DNA from: Polytrichum commune
Taxonomy: Eukaryota > Streptophyta > Polytrichopsida > Polytrichales > Polytrichaceae
Assembly: GCA_950295325.1 (NCBI GenBank)
Contig: OX485807.1
Coordinates: forward strand, 17,261,001 to 17,325,000
Direction of reading: 5' to 3'
DNA length: 64,000 bases
Shown here: positions 1-10,150 of the stretch, piece after piece
Layout: each line of letters begins with the position of its first letter
How positions within the stretch are numbered: the first letter of the stretch is position 1
The notes under the pieces: generated by a model
The model's input: the letters and a program-made list of their open reading frames with translations, nothing else
Told to the model about the DNA's origin: nothing
Database searches by the model: none
Position numbers and translations under genes: made by a program

Positions 1-1798
1 GCCAAAGGATAACACGGATGATATATATATATATATATATATAGGAGGATGGTGATGAGTCTTGAGTCTTGACCCACACTAGCATAATTTGTACATTGTC
101 ATGTCTTCGGTACAATAATAAAGCACATGTTGGACAAGAGAGCGGAGAACTTGCGTTTGCAAATTATACACCCACATGGTTGAATGGGCCTTAACCCTAG
201 AGCCGGTGGAAGCATATGGTCATGGAGAATTATTGCATACAAGAATGTCTCTTATACGTCTCTTATTCATCTTACGTGTTGAAACATAGGGGCGAGCCAC
301 TACTAGTATCTCAACACCCCAATATTTTAATATTGAACGACAATTATACATTCAAGGTAGAGACGTTTCTACCTCAACTTCAACTTCAAAACCTCGACAT
401 GATTGAGGTCGGATAGGATTGATTTGTCATCTAATGAGGTTGGAGGGGAGTACTGAGAGCGATCTTGGTCGTGTTGAGGTTTTGAGAATGTTTTGGAGTT
501 GGGGGTTGGAAGTGTCTCCAACCTTGACATGTAATAAAGTAAAGCATATAGAAGCACGGGTTTAGTCTCAAACATTGCATTTATGAATATTAACACAAAG
601 TCAACCACGTGAACCGAATACTTAACTTACCATACACAACAAGTGGTGTCAGGCTATCAAATCTAAGATTTTACCTTCTTTTACTGAGATGGATGGGCAA
701 AACCTAGCCCTTCATAGTCAGTATGGATCTAGGATAGCATGTAATGTGCACATACCCTACTTTAGATCCTAAATTTCACTTAAATTTTGAGAAGTGAAAA
801 CAAGAGGCCTCAAAAGTTTCACCCAACTTCAAAATAGGTTTTGATATACAACAAGCTAACGAGCTCTGAATAGAATCGTTCCTTTATGAAGGACCAAACC
901 CATGGTTTTGTCCCTCTTTAAGGGACGTTTATGAATAACACTAATCTCATCCATAATGTAGATATTGGGGCTTTAAGGTCAAAATGCCCTTGCTCTTAAA
1001 AGTTTGAAGTTTTAATTCTAGTTGATTCGACATCAAGCTCAATTTCAAATACCATAAAATGGTTTGTGGACCCAATTTTAGATGAACTAAGCACAAACTT
1101 ATCAAAGAACATGCCCATTATTGTGAACAAACAAGCAAACAATAAGGACTTAGAAAACGATCATGGATGGAACCCAACCGAACAACGGATGGATGCAAGG
1201 CTACGTCCATCCATCAACCATCATCTAGTTCAAAATTCCATCCGAATGAACATAATAATCGATATGTTGGACCACACGGCACGTTTCGAATGAGGTGGGT
1301 GTGATTAAATGCGAGGTAATTTACTCACCAAGGAACTTTGGGGGAAGAACAAAATTGTCACCGACAACCCAATGGAGATCGCGAAATTTGAGAGCATCAC
1401 AAAAAGAAGGGGGTGGGGTGAAAAACTAAATGGATGGATGAACGGATGAATGTCATCCACTTTGGGGCTTTCCCACGATTCGGTCTTTCGAAAGTGGGGA
1501 TTCGGTTTCTTTTTCACCTTGGATGAAGTTGTGGATAGAGTTGGAAGAAAAGTGGAACCCTCTTTTTTGTTTTGTTATTGAATTATTGAGATGGATTTAT
1601 GGAGATGCCACCGTCCCCCTGAAAACCCTCCTCCAGCACCAAATCCCGGTGACGGCAATAGGAGCCTCTTGTTTTCTAATGCGAGGCTTGAAGAAAGATA
1701 ATTCCAAAATGCGACCTATTAAAAGGAAGCCTCACCAATCTGAGCTGTCACTGATCTCCACCTGGACGTCTCTTATTGGTGGAGACCCCGAGGGGGCA
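1..1798. other. intergenic, no gene recognised
   Basis: Only short, unsupported reading frames occur here. A (TA)n microsatellite lies at 21-43. I see no conserved domain, RNA gene or complete transposon. The stretch is AT-rich plant-type intergenic DNA. Confidence 0.6.
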
Positions 1799-1809
1799 CA
1801 TTACCAAGG

Positions 1810-2521
1810 GAAGGGGGGGTCCCTATACGAGCTTTTAAGGGGAGGTGGATAGAGGCCCGGGCAGCCCCCTAACAAATAAATTGAGAGTTTCTGAACCCGA
1901 CCGAAAATTGTTGTCCATCCCGTCCGACTTCAGAAAAAAAAATGATTCCCTTTGCATTCTTGATGGCTGCTTGTTTACAAATTCCAGGTGGAGTGCACTT
2001 CAACTTCGAGGTCCAAAATCCAATATATACATGCACTTTCACTTAATAAATGAGCATTTGAATACTTGTGAAAGTAGAAGGCATTCCCTAAACTATAATA
2101 AAATACACATACTAAAATCAACTCACTAATTTAAGTTCCATTTTGGAATGACAAAGGTCCTTTCGAAGGGCAAGTCACAAAAATTATAACCTCAATTCCA
2201 ATGAGGATATTGTATTTTTTTTTACTTCCAAGTTTTGTTGACGGTTTCATTGCGGAAATGAGATCCCAGCCCATTGCTTATTTACTAAGTGGAAGTGCAC
2301 GTATATATTGGATTTTAGACCTTGAAAGTGAGGTGCACTCAATATGGGATTTGTGGACACGCCCCCTTCAAAAATGCAAGGGCAAAGGTTTTTCTTGGAA
2401 GATTGTCCCGGCCCCCATCCACCTCCCCCCAAATGAAATGAAATCGATTTTAAAGCCCAAGAAGCCAAAAAGGCTAATGAGACTAAACCCTCGTATCTCA
2501 TAGGGGAGGTTTAACATCCCC
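1810..2521. mobile_element. MULE-like foldback element
   Basis: The 11-bp direct repeat CATTACCAAGG occurs at 1799-1809 and 2522-2532, consistent with the 9-bp target duplication typical of Mutator-like elements. Inside it the ends are imperfect inverted repeats. The best-preserved arms are about 1990-2050 and 2272-2342, sharing a GTATATATTGGATTTT core and GTGCACTC. There is no transposase reading frame. A second diverged copy of 2061-2352 lies at about 16,129-16,447. The superfamily is inferred from duplication length only. Confidence 0.55.
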
Positions 2522-2575
2522 CATTACCAAGGCTCCAAGGTTTTCATTCGTCATTGTCTGGCCATGGGTAACTTA

Positions 2576-2705
2576 GGGCCGCTTCACACACAAGACTGCA
2601 GGCCCGTGCCCATTGCACTTCAAGCACTCTCATTGGTGGAAATGGCAAAGCCGGTCCAAGTTCACTTCACACTGCACTTTAGGGACCAACGGAGTAAGGT
2701 AGAAA
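2576..2705. mobile_element. truncated PIF/Harbinger-type MITE end
   Basis: The segment starts with GGGCCGCTTCACACAC directly after TTA. It then matches the inverted right end of the complete element at 8147-8650 for about 130 bp, including the shared CTTCAAGCACTCTCATTGGT. No matching right terminus is found downstream, so this copy is truncated or eroded. Confidence 0.6.
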
Positions 2706-3430
2706 AACCAAAAACGGTGAATGACCACTACATTCTAAACTTTGTAGCAATTGCACATGAATGCAAGTCACCTCATCTGTCCTTTCAAATTTTAAAGAGA
2801 CGAGATTGCAAAGGTCAACAAATTCTTCCTTGTGGATTGGAGACAACCAACACATCAAACTCCTAACATGGACGAAACTCGAAGCATCTGATAAAGAATT
2901 CCATTGTTTGCTCAAAGTACATCTTTAGTAACCAAAATTGGTGTACAACAACAAACCTTGAAGTCACCATTGTCGTCCAATGCATAAAAGATTGCTTCAA
3001 TGTCTTTTATCAACAATTGATGGAAGTGTCTTGCAGCAATACCAATTCCATGGTGCTCGAGCTCAAATTCAAACAACTCAACTTCTAAGGATATGTAGAA
3101 AGCAAAATTAATAGGGCTTGCGTTTGAAATTACTAAGAGGCGACCTTCACAACGAGTAATGCACGCACATGTACATATTTAACTCCTTAAAGAGCTTCCA
3201 ACATTGGTGGATTGAATTGTCGAGAGATGTGCAACACAAGTAAGAGGGAGAAGACTAGGGTTCATGATTAGGGTTTAAAGCTTAAAACATATCCTCGCAT
3301 GAAAATTTTACGGTATCATAACACACAACCCATCTTCACATGTCAACCTTCCACTTGGCCGTCCAGGCAATGTGGCAGATCCAAGCATGAACAACTCAAC
3401 AAAGACATACAAAAAAATGACTAGTAATGT
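2706..3430. other. intergenic, nothing recognised
   Basis: No supported gene, RNA or repeat boundary was seen in this stretch. Confidence 0.5.
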
Positions 3431-3431
3431 T

Positions 3432-3545
3432 AGGTCAAAATCTTAATGTTAGTGACACTACACCGGGGTTTACAATTAGCATTGAGAAAGACAATTAGAA
3501 TTGGTGACACTAAGTACAATATTTAGTGTTAGTGTAAAGCCACCG
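3432..3545 (+). repeat. dispersed repeat, copy 1
   Basis: This segment matches 18,717-18,815 in inverted orientation. Shared blocks include ACAATTAGNATNGAG, AGACAATTAGAA and CTGGTGAC/TTGGTGAC, and both copies carry TTAGTGTTNGTG-like ends. It is probably a small MITE whose exact ends I could not fix. Confidence 0.45.
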
Positions 3546-3736
3546 TTTTGTGCAAGTGTGACATTTTATGAAGGAAGATACAAAGTGATAAATTTGAACA
3601 TTGCTCATGAGCAACATACATGATATGCGATTGCTCACTTGGACCCATACATATAGGAAGATTTGTGGCCTCATTATCATCACGTACAATATGTTGTGTT
3701 AGAAACCATTGTATCACGGAGTTTATGCTATGGTGA

Positions 3737-3936
3737 TATGTGCAATTATGCCCCACACTTCTTCAACGACATCATTTCACACTATTTAAAGACTTCACCT
3801 ACGTTATTCACATAATATAAGAATGATTTTTGTTATTATGGTTGCTACATGGATGAATGAACAAAGTGATAAGTATTTGTAACATGTTTCTACCCTAAAA
3901 AACAACGTATCCACAGAGGCAACCTAATTGCACATA
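3737..3936. mobile_element. short foldback MITE, copy 1
   Basis: Inverted ends TATGTGCAATTATGCCCC and GAGGCAACCTAATTGCACATA enclose 200 bp without coding potential. A sister copy with the same termini lies at 9937-10,150, and a single terminus-like sequence is near 33,680. Confidence 0.55.
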
Positions 3937-4279
3937 CATAATAATGATATGTACGTGTGTTATGTAGAGTAGATGTTTGAGAGTCCCGATGAGTCCCATT
4001 TGGGTTGACCCCTAAAATTTGTTTTTAGTTGACCATAGTCCACCTTGACTTCTTGCAAAGAAACCTTCTATCATATGACCACTATCATATGTCTACAATC
4101 TAACTTATGTACACGTTTTACGGTGTGGTCTATGCTTTATTTTCGACCATCTTTAGGGTGGCCAGAGTGGCTGCCAGCTGGATTAGATACTCGCCACATC
4201 AGCGAAACCCTATTGTATTATTGTGCATCATGAAAAGTGATTAATCCAACATTGCAACTAGGAGGCCGACATACAATAA

Positions 4280-4490
4280 TGCACAGGGAGAACCGGTTGC
4301 TAGTTACAGGTAAACTGGTTGAGTTTGAGAAAGACCGAGTTGAATTTCAAGACTTCAGGAAAATTACCCATCATTCTAGAGGAATTTATAAGAATATACC
4401 CTGATTTTAATTAAAGAAGAACCAAAAGATGTCGACATGTAAGTGGTTGGACTTGGAAACACTAGGACATTGGCCCGATTATGCCCAAAA
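4280..4490 (+). repeat. dispersed copy of the 170-bp repeat family
   Basis: This single diverged copy matches the tandem array at 15,067-15,752 and the copy at 45,806-46,015. Shared blocks include TAGTTACAG, TTGAGTTTGAGAAA, CAAGACTTCAGGAAAA and GGTTGGACTTGGAAACA. No coding potential was seen. Confidence 0.7.
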
Positions 4491-4689
4491 ATCTTCACAA
4501 ACATTGTCAACTTAGCAAATTCAGTTGTGGTTTGGTTTTCTAACACTTACTGAGAAGGCAGTAGTTAACATTGACCTCCACATAGGTTGGTGTTGATTCA
4601 CCCCAATCTTAAGTTTAGGTTACACTGATTCAAGGCCTCTGACCTAGGGGATGTTTTAGTTCGATTGGCAACATCGAGGTTCGATAGTA

Positions 4690-5294
4690 CAGTAATCTCC
4701 CACTTAAGTACGCACCCGTTTAAGTACGCATCCCGGTTAAGTGCGCAAATTATGTGACAAAATTCAGGGTTCATATTTTATTGTTTGAGCATGTCATGTA
4801 GAGTCTTTTGCCGCGAATGCACGAATTTTTTACACTTGACATTCAATGTCAGTTTGTTAATGTTTTGTCGAAACGTCTCAAACAATCGTCGCATTTCATC
4901 ATACATTTGTCCAACTTCTGTTTGAACATCGGAGCAAAGCAATTGGTCGTCGTTGTCAAAGAGCTTCAAAGCCTTTGAAGTTAGTAGTACTTCAGATTCA
5001 AGAACTGTCTCAACATGCTGGATTTCGTGATCGATAGGTGGTTCATCTTCTGAGGTTGTCGAAGCTTGTCCATCAACATCAAGCCTCAATGGGAAGGGGA
5101 TTGAACAAAACCAACGGCTTCGTTAGCACCCTAGCATGTATTCTTTAGGGGTAAGCTAGATGGGTATTAAACGGTTACTTTTTTCCGACTAGCCCAATCT
5201 GGAACACTGGCGATATGAATAAAGTACACACCTACCAGCTAAGTGTGCACCAACGGCTCCGGTTCAAAGTGCATACTTAAGTGGGAGATTACTG
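4690..5294 (-). mobile_element. pogo-like (Tc1/mariner) element, internally deleted
   Basis: The inverted termini CAGTAATCTCCCACTTAAG (left) and its complement (right) are near-perfect over about 27 bp and are flanked on both sides by TA, the Tc1/mariner target duplication. The left subterminal region repeats TTAAGTRCGCA-like motifs three times, as pogo/Tigger elements do. At about 605 bp it is too short for a full transposase; a remnant reading frame lies inside on the minus strand. Confidence 0.75.
4778..5089 (-). pseudogene. relic of pogo-type transposase C-terminus
   Basis: This 103-codon open frame is rich in acidic and hydrophobic heptads, with motifs such as QTEVGQMYDEMRRLFETF and a DEPPIDHEI stretch. 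It sits inside the pogo-like inverted termini on the minus strand. The position and composition fit the C-terminal tail that follows the DDE domain in Tigger/Jerky-like transposases. No DDE catalytic block or helix-turn-helix remains, so it cannot encode an active enzyme. The family assignment is inferred from context and was not tested by a search. Confidence 0.5.
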
Positions 5295-5361
5295 TAATAA
5301 TCGTCGTTTTCGTCCTCCCCTCTCGTAGTCTGTCATCCCTTTTAATAGGTGTTGTGAACAA

Positions 5362-5735
5362 AGGCACCACGGGCCTTGGCTTGGTGGTTAGGGCTCATGG
5401 CCCCCAATGAGGAGGTTGTGGGTTCTATTCCCCATGCCGGCGTGGTGCTCACCACCTTAGTCCACCCAACTTTGGTGGGGGGTCCTTGGACCTTGTTGTA
5501 TGGGTACCTCAAAGCCCTTTGGGGGGATACCATGTCCGGTATCTTCAAGGCACTAGTGGCTAGCTAGGAACTAGTATAGTGTGTCACTATAGTGTCCATC
5601 CTCGAAAGGGGAGAGTAGTATTGTCCCAATGTCCCCTTGTCCAGTGGGCATCGGGTCATTGGCATTACGAACGGACACTTCATTCACGCCGGCCCCTTGC
5701 TAAAAAGGGACCGGAGTTTCTATCTATCTATCTAT
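5362..5735 (+). mobile_element. tRNA-derived SINE with target-site duplications
   Basis: A perfect 12-bp duplication TGTTGTGAACAA flanks the 374-bp body at 5350-5361 and 5736-5747. Near the 5' end is an A-box-like TTGGCTTGGTGGTTAGGGC, followed at the expected spacing by a B-box-like GGGTTCTATTCC, the internal RNA polymerase III promoter of tRNA-derived SINEs. The 3' end is a short (CTAT)n tail. The body is non-coding. The intact duplication suggests a fairly recent insertion. Confidence 0.85.
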
Positions 5736-6589
5736 TGTTGTGAACAATCACGCACTCAATTATAGGCCAGCCATGTCCTCGAGGCACTGTGAAGGAAGGG
5801 TGTGTGGTCGTGGGCAAACCGCATCCAAGCCATCCATTCACAAAGCCCCATCCTACGGTTTATGAAACTACTTGGGAGGGGAACTTCGTTGGGAACCCTC
5901 TCGGAACCTTCAAAATCCATCACAAATGCTCTCATATAAGCGATTAAAATCCATTTCATTTCAAGGGTTGGTCATCATAAGGGGCTTTGAATTGATGGCT
6001 TGTACCCTTGGTTCAACCTTTCACAAGGAAGAGGTAGGAGTCCGAACCCTCTGTTGGCATCCTCTCATGCACAAGTCCTTTTTAACGAAGGACTTGGTTT
6101 GAAAAAATTCATCCAAAATCCGTGCGTGGACAGAGGTGGAGATTTCATCCAACGTGAAGTTTTTCAAACTCTATTGAGGGGACCAGAAGCTAGAAGCAGA
6201 GGCAACACAAAAACCTTTAGATATGTCAGGTGGATCAATCGACGGCTGAGATCTTCCTAACCCCGACCACATGGGAGGCGTTCATAGTGCCTCGGTGATG
6301 CAGTTAGGCCAGGGCACCGTGGGGCCATGAGTTTGTTAAGCATCGAAGTTAGTTGTAAAGTCCCCAAATGGGATGAGGTGGGTGTTCCGGGCCCACTTCC
6401 GATCGAGTGATTGTTAGGATTGGCAGAGCTTGAATCGACTGAATTTCGTGAAACTGTGATGTCGCTTGGGCAGCAAGGATTGGAGACTATTGTTCGTCTG
6501 CAATGCAGCTAATTAAGGATATAATTTGTGGGGAGCTTGTTTGAGGACATAATGTGGAGAGCGGCCAGCGAAGGAGGAGCGGGCGAGAT

Positions 6590-7500
6590 AGTTGTTGTCC
6601 GCAATCGGTGAGTCTTCAATTCGCCCTTTCCATCTTCGCCTTGTTCTACTTGTTTGCCATCGTTTTTCGCTACATGTAAGAGCTCAATTATGTTGGGATT
6701 CAGGTTCAACGCTCTCAATGCCAAGGTCATGTTCGGTCCTGGTATGTGTCAATGCTTGGCACAGAAATTAAATCCAAGTTTGGCATTGGGAGGGGTGAAT
6801 TTGGCTTGCTTCAATTCGAACCTAATCTTTACACGCTCCTTCATCTCACATGGTCCCTCATTGATTTGACAAGGGACCGAAATCTCACCTGGGCACTACG
6901 CGATTGGAGGAGGTGTAGGGAGCTGCCCTTATGCAGTCAGTGAGATTGCTCACCTTGAACCCAAATTCCTTTCCATCTTTCCGCCGTTGTACCTGTTTGC
7001 CATTGGTCACTTCATGTAGGAGCTCAGTTATGGCGGGATTTTTTTGTACTTTGTTTGGCACTTTAGAATGCCGAGGTCATGTTCGACACTTCAAATGTCC
7101 AGGTTGCCTCTTCAGACTTCAAACTGAATCATGACAGGGGGTCCTTGATAGCGTTAAATTATGACATGCGTTGTTTGCTAAGGAGGAGGTGAGAGGAGCT
7201 GTGGAAGATCCCTTCCACGAGGTGAGTGTTCTCTACTAACCCACAATCTTTTTCGTTGAATATACTTGTTCGCTATTGGTCTTTGGTTATTTGTCAATGC
7301 TCGACACTGAGATCCAACGTTCGGTAATGGTAGGGCTCAATTTGGGCTTGCTTCAATTCAAGAAGAACCTCACCTGCTCCATAAACGCACATGGTCATTT
7401 ATTGATTCCACAGGGGTCCCCAATCTCACATGGGCATTACTCGATTGGAGGAGGTGCTGCAAGATGATAAGGAGGTGCGGGGAGTTGTCTTCGGCGACTG
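6590..7500 (+). repeat. diverged tandem repeats
   Basis: The best match is between about 6640-6910 and 7260-7460: both carry GTCAATGCTYGRCAC, a TTTGGCTTGCTTCAATTC-like block and CGATTGGAGGAGGTG. A partial third copy lies at 6950-7110 (CTGTTTGCCATTGGTC, GCCGAGGTCATGTTCG). Frames are open only in short pieces. It may be an old duplicated sequence rather than a gene. Confidence 0.55.
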
Positions 7501-8146
7501 CGATTGTTATCGCCATGAACTCAAATTCATATTCATCTGTCCCTTGATGTGTTAGTTTGCTTTCAATGTTTTCACGTAATTCTTTCCGAGGTATTGCTGG
7601 AATTCATCTCGATCTATCGAATGTTACACTACTTACAAATCACGTGACTAAGTGTCCGCACCGAGTAGACAAATGCAATTCAAACTGCAATCCGAAGTCT
7701 ACATTCCAATTGAATCCCAATGTTTGCATGTTTCAATAGCTATTGGGCCCACAATCGGTAGATCGTGCTCCTTAATTAGACGTCCAATCAAATATCCAGT
7801 GATACAAGGTTAAGACCTCCTCATCGAAGTACTGTTTGAACCTCCTAGTTGATTCATTAAAGAAGTTTCGATCAAAGTAACAAATCCAAATTCTTGAGAG
7901 GGCATGTCTGAGAGTTCACATTATTGGGAGAGTCGATCGTACTCTAATTTGCTAAGATTGGTCTAATGCAAGATTGAGATTAACAAAGCTGACGTTGTGT
8001 CAGATTACACCAATCAGTTGAATTTGAGGTTGATTGTAGTAGCAGCAACATAAGTTATCCAACTGGAGACGACTTTGCGGTGGACCTCTCCTTTGGGTAC
8101 TTGGCCTTGCTCCGACCCCACCTGGTTCCTTTTATAATACAACTAA

Positions 8147-8650
8147 GGGCCACTTCACACACGAGCCAAGAGCCGTGACCACGAAATTGTGAGAGCCCAA
8201 AAGAAAGTGTCCAAAGGCCGTCCCAACATACCTCCAAAATCATGTAGTGTGGTCACGGATCCTCACCTCAAGTGTAGTGTGAAATCATTTGTGACGGGCC
8301 CTCAACCAAATGCTATTTCAATGAATGTCTATTCATGTAGGTCCTCAACACATGATAAAGTAGAATAAATCAACGGTTGTGAGCGTTCAGAGTGCCATCG
8401 TCCCTCGGTTTTGTGTTGGGCCTACCTCCAAGAAGTGGTTTTTGAAAATAGTCCAAGTGACTATGAAACATGATCCATTCGATGCCATGTAGGATTCCAT
8501 GTAGACTTTACATCCGTCTTGCATTCACATACTCCGTTGGTCCCTCAAGCGTAGTGTGAAGCGAACTTCGACCGGCTCCGCCTTTTTCACCAATGAGAGT
8601 GCTTGAAGTGTAGTGGGCACGGGCTCTCAGTCTCGTGTGTGAAGTGGCCC
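8147..8650. mobile_element. PIF/Harbinger (Tourist-like) MITE
   Basis: The termini are perfect inverted repeats beginning GGGCCACTTCACACACGAG, flanked on both sides by TAA, the 3-bp target duplication of PIF/Harbinger elements. The body is 504 bp with no transposase. Related termini occur at 2576 and 31,049-32,187. Confidence 0.8.
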
Positions 8651-8788
8651 TAATTGTAGATTGGACGAGCCACTAGCATGTCTGATGCCGGGCTAACGAG
8701 GGCCCGTGTGCCACACAAGATCCCATTGGTATGTGCAAGTCAAGCCCCCACCAAATACAACCCTATTATAAAAGGGTGTCCGTTCTCA

Positions 8789-8935
8789 TAACATTATTCA
8801 AATCCATAATAATGTTTTGTGGGACTGATAGTATTCCATGGAATATTCCTTCACATTCAGATTGCATATGGGGAATATTCTATGGACTGCAATCATCAGC
8901 TCCACAAAAAATTGTTATGGATCTGAATAATGTTA
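8789..8935. mobile_element. foldback MITE, copy 1
   Basis: This is an almost fully palindromic 147-bp element: the left arm reads TAACATTATTCAAATCCATA and the right arm is its near complement, with a GGAATATTC core. A second copy is at 43,915-44,063. Confidence 0.65.
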
Positions 8936-9383
8936 AGCTTTAAGGATGTTGACAACTCTCATTTTGTGATCACCTTAGAAGAACAAGAAAAAAGAAAAAG
9001 AAAAAGAAAAACACAAAAATGAAGCACAACAAGGTCAAGTAATGTTATTAAAAGTTAGCATGATTGCTTGAAAGAGATTGAAATCTTCAGTTTTGGTTTT
9101 TGTATAAATTTCTCATTTCAACTCCAAATGTGACATTTGAAATGATAATCTCCATGATGCATAATTACTAACCAATTCAAATGAACCTCAATATGATCCA
9201 ACCACCAAATCGTGTGTAGAGTTGATGATGTATGCAATAGTGCCATGTGCCTTAGTCAATTGAAATCGTGGTTGGGCAGTGTTGAGCCACAAGACGTGAC
9301 AAACAAGAGTTTTAACTTCAACTAATAACATGAAAAACATGTATAGGTTGAAATGGTTGTGTGAAAGTTGATGTGTCGAGCTT

Positions 9384-9511
9384 TTTTTTTTTTTTCCTTT
9401 TTTTTATGGAGGGGGGGGGGAGTAATCTAAGTTACGGTATAATAATTCAAAGGGGCCCACCCCAACAACAACAAGGGGGTTGTGTGTGTGTGTGTGTGTG
9501 GGGGGGGGGGG
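9384..9511. repeat. cluster of simple repeats
   Basis: Poly-T and poly-G runs near 9384-9420 are followed by a (TG)n tract and another poly-G run ending near 9511. No gene is associated. Confidence 0.8.
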
Positions 9512-9936
9512 GTGGAATATATGTAGATGTTGCATAGAGTTTGACTAAGTTAGTGGGGACCATTTTGAAATTGAAGCCCGTATGAGATTCAGTGGCAAAT
9601 TTTAACTTATTTACCACTCTTTTCAAAAAATACCGCTTTGAACAAATAATGAGAAGTCACATGAAATTGAGGAGTCCATCCATCAATTATAAGGCTATTC
9701 CCACACGCACCTCTCTTGTCATTTGTGCACACCACTCCCAATTTATAATGCCACTTCTCGTATTTCATGATTGAAGCCATATATGCCACATATATAATAC
9801 ATGGTTTGGGAATGAGGAATTGCAGAAATGATGCCGCGATGCGAATGTTTCGTCCATGGCAATGTTAAATCCCCACTCTCTAAATCAATTGCAATATGTA
9901 TGCAAAAGATGACCTTTCTCTCTCTACGTACATTGA

Positions 9937-10150
9937 TATGTGCAATTAGGTTGCCCCATGCTAATTTGTCGACATTGCACACTATTTTCGGTTATAATAC
10001 CACTACAATAAAAAACAAATTAATGTTTTTTGATGTGGTAACTATAGGGATGAATAAACAAGAACTATTTTTTGTAATATGCTCTTGACCCAAGATAATT
10101 TGCGTGAGTGAAAGAGGCAACATGTTTGCGAGGCAAACTAATTGCACATA
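9937..10150. mobile_element. short foldback MITE, copy 2
   Basis: Inverted ends TATGTGCAATTAGGTTGCCC and GGCAAACTAATTGCACATA enclose 214 bp. It is the same family as 3737-3936. Confidence 0.6.

Noticed and set aside
1066-1293. Short open frames in the first 3 kb as possible small proteins
   Set aside because: They lack conserved features, start context or splicing support and overlap repeat-rich DNA.
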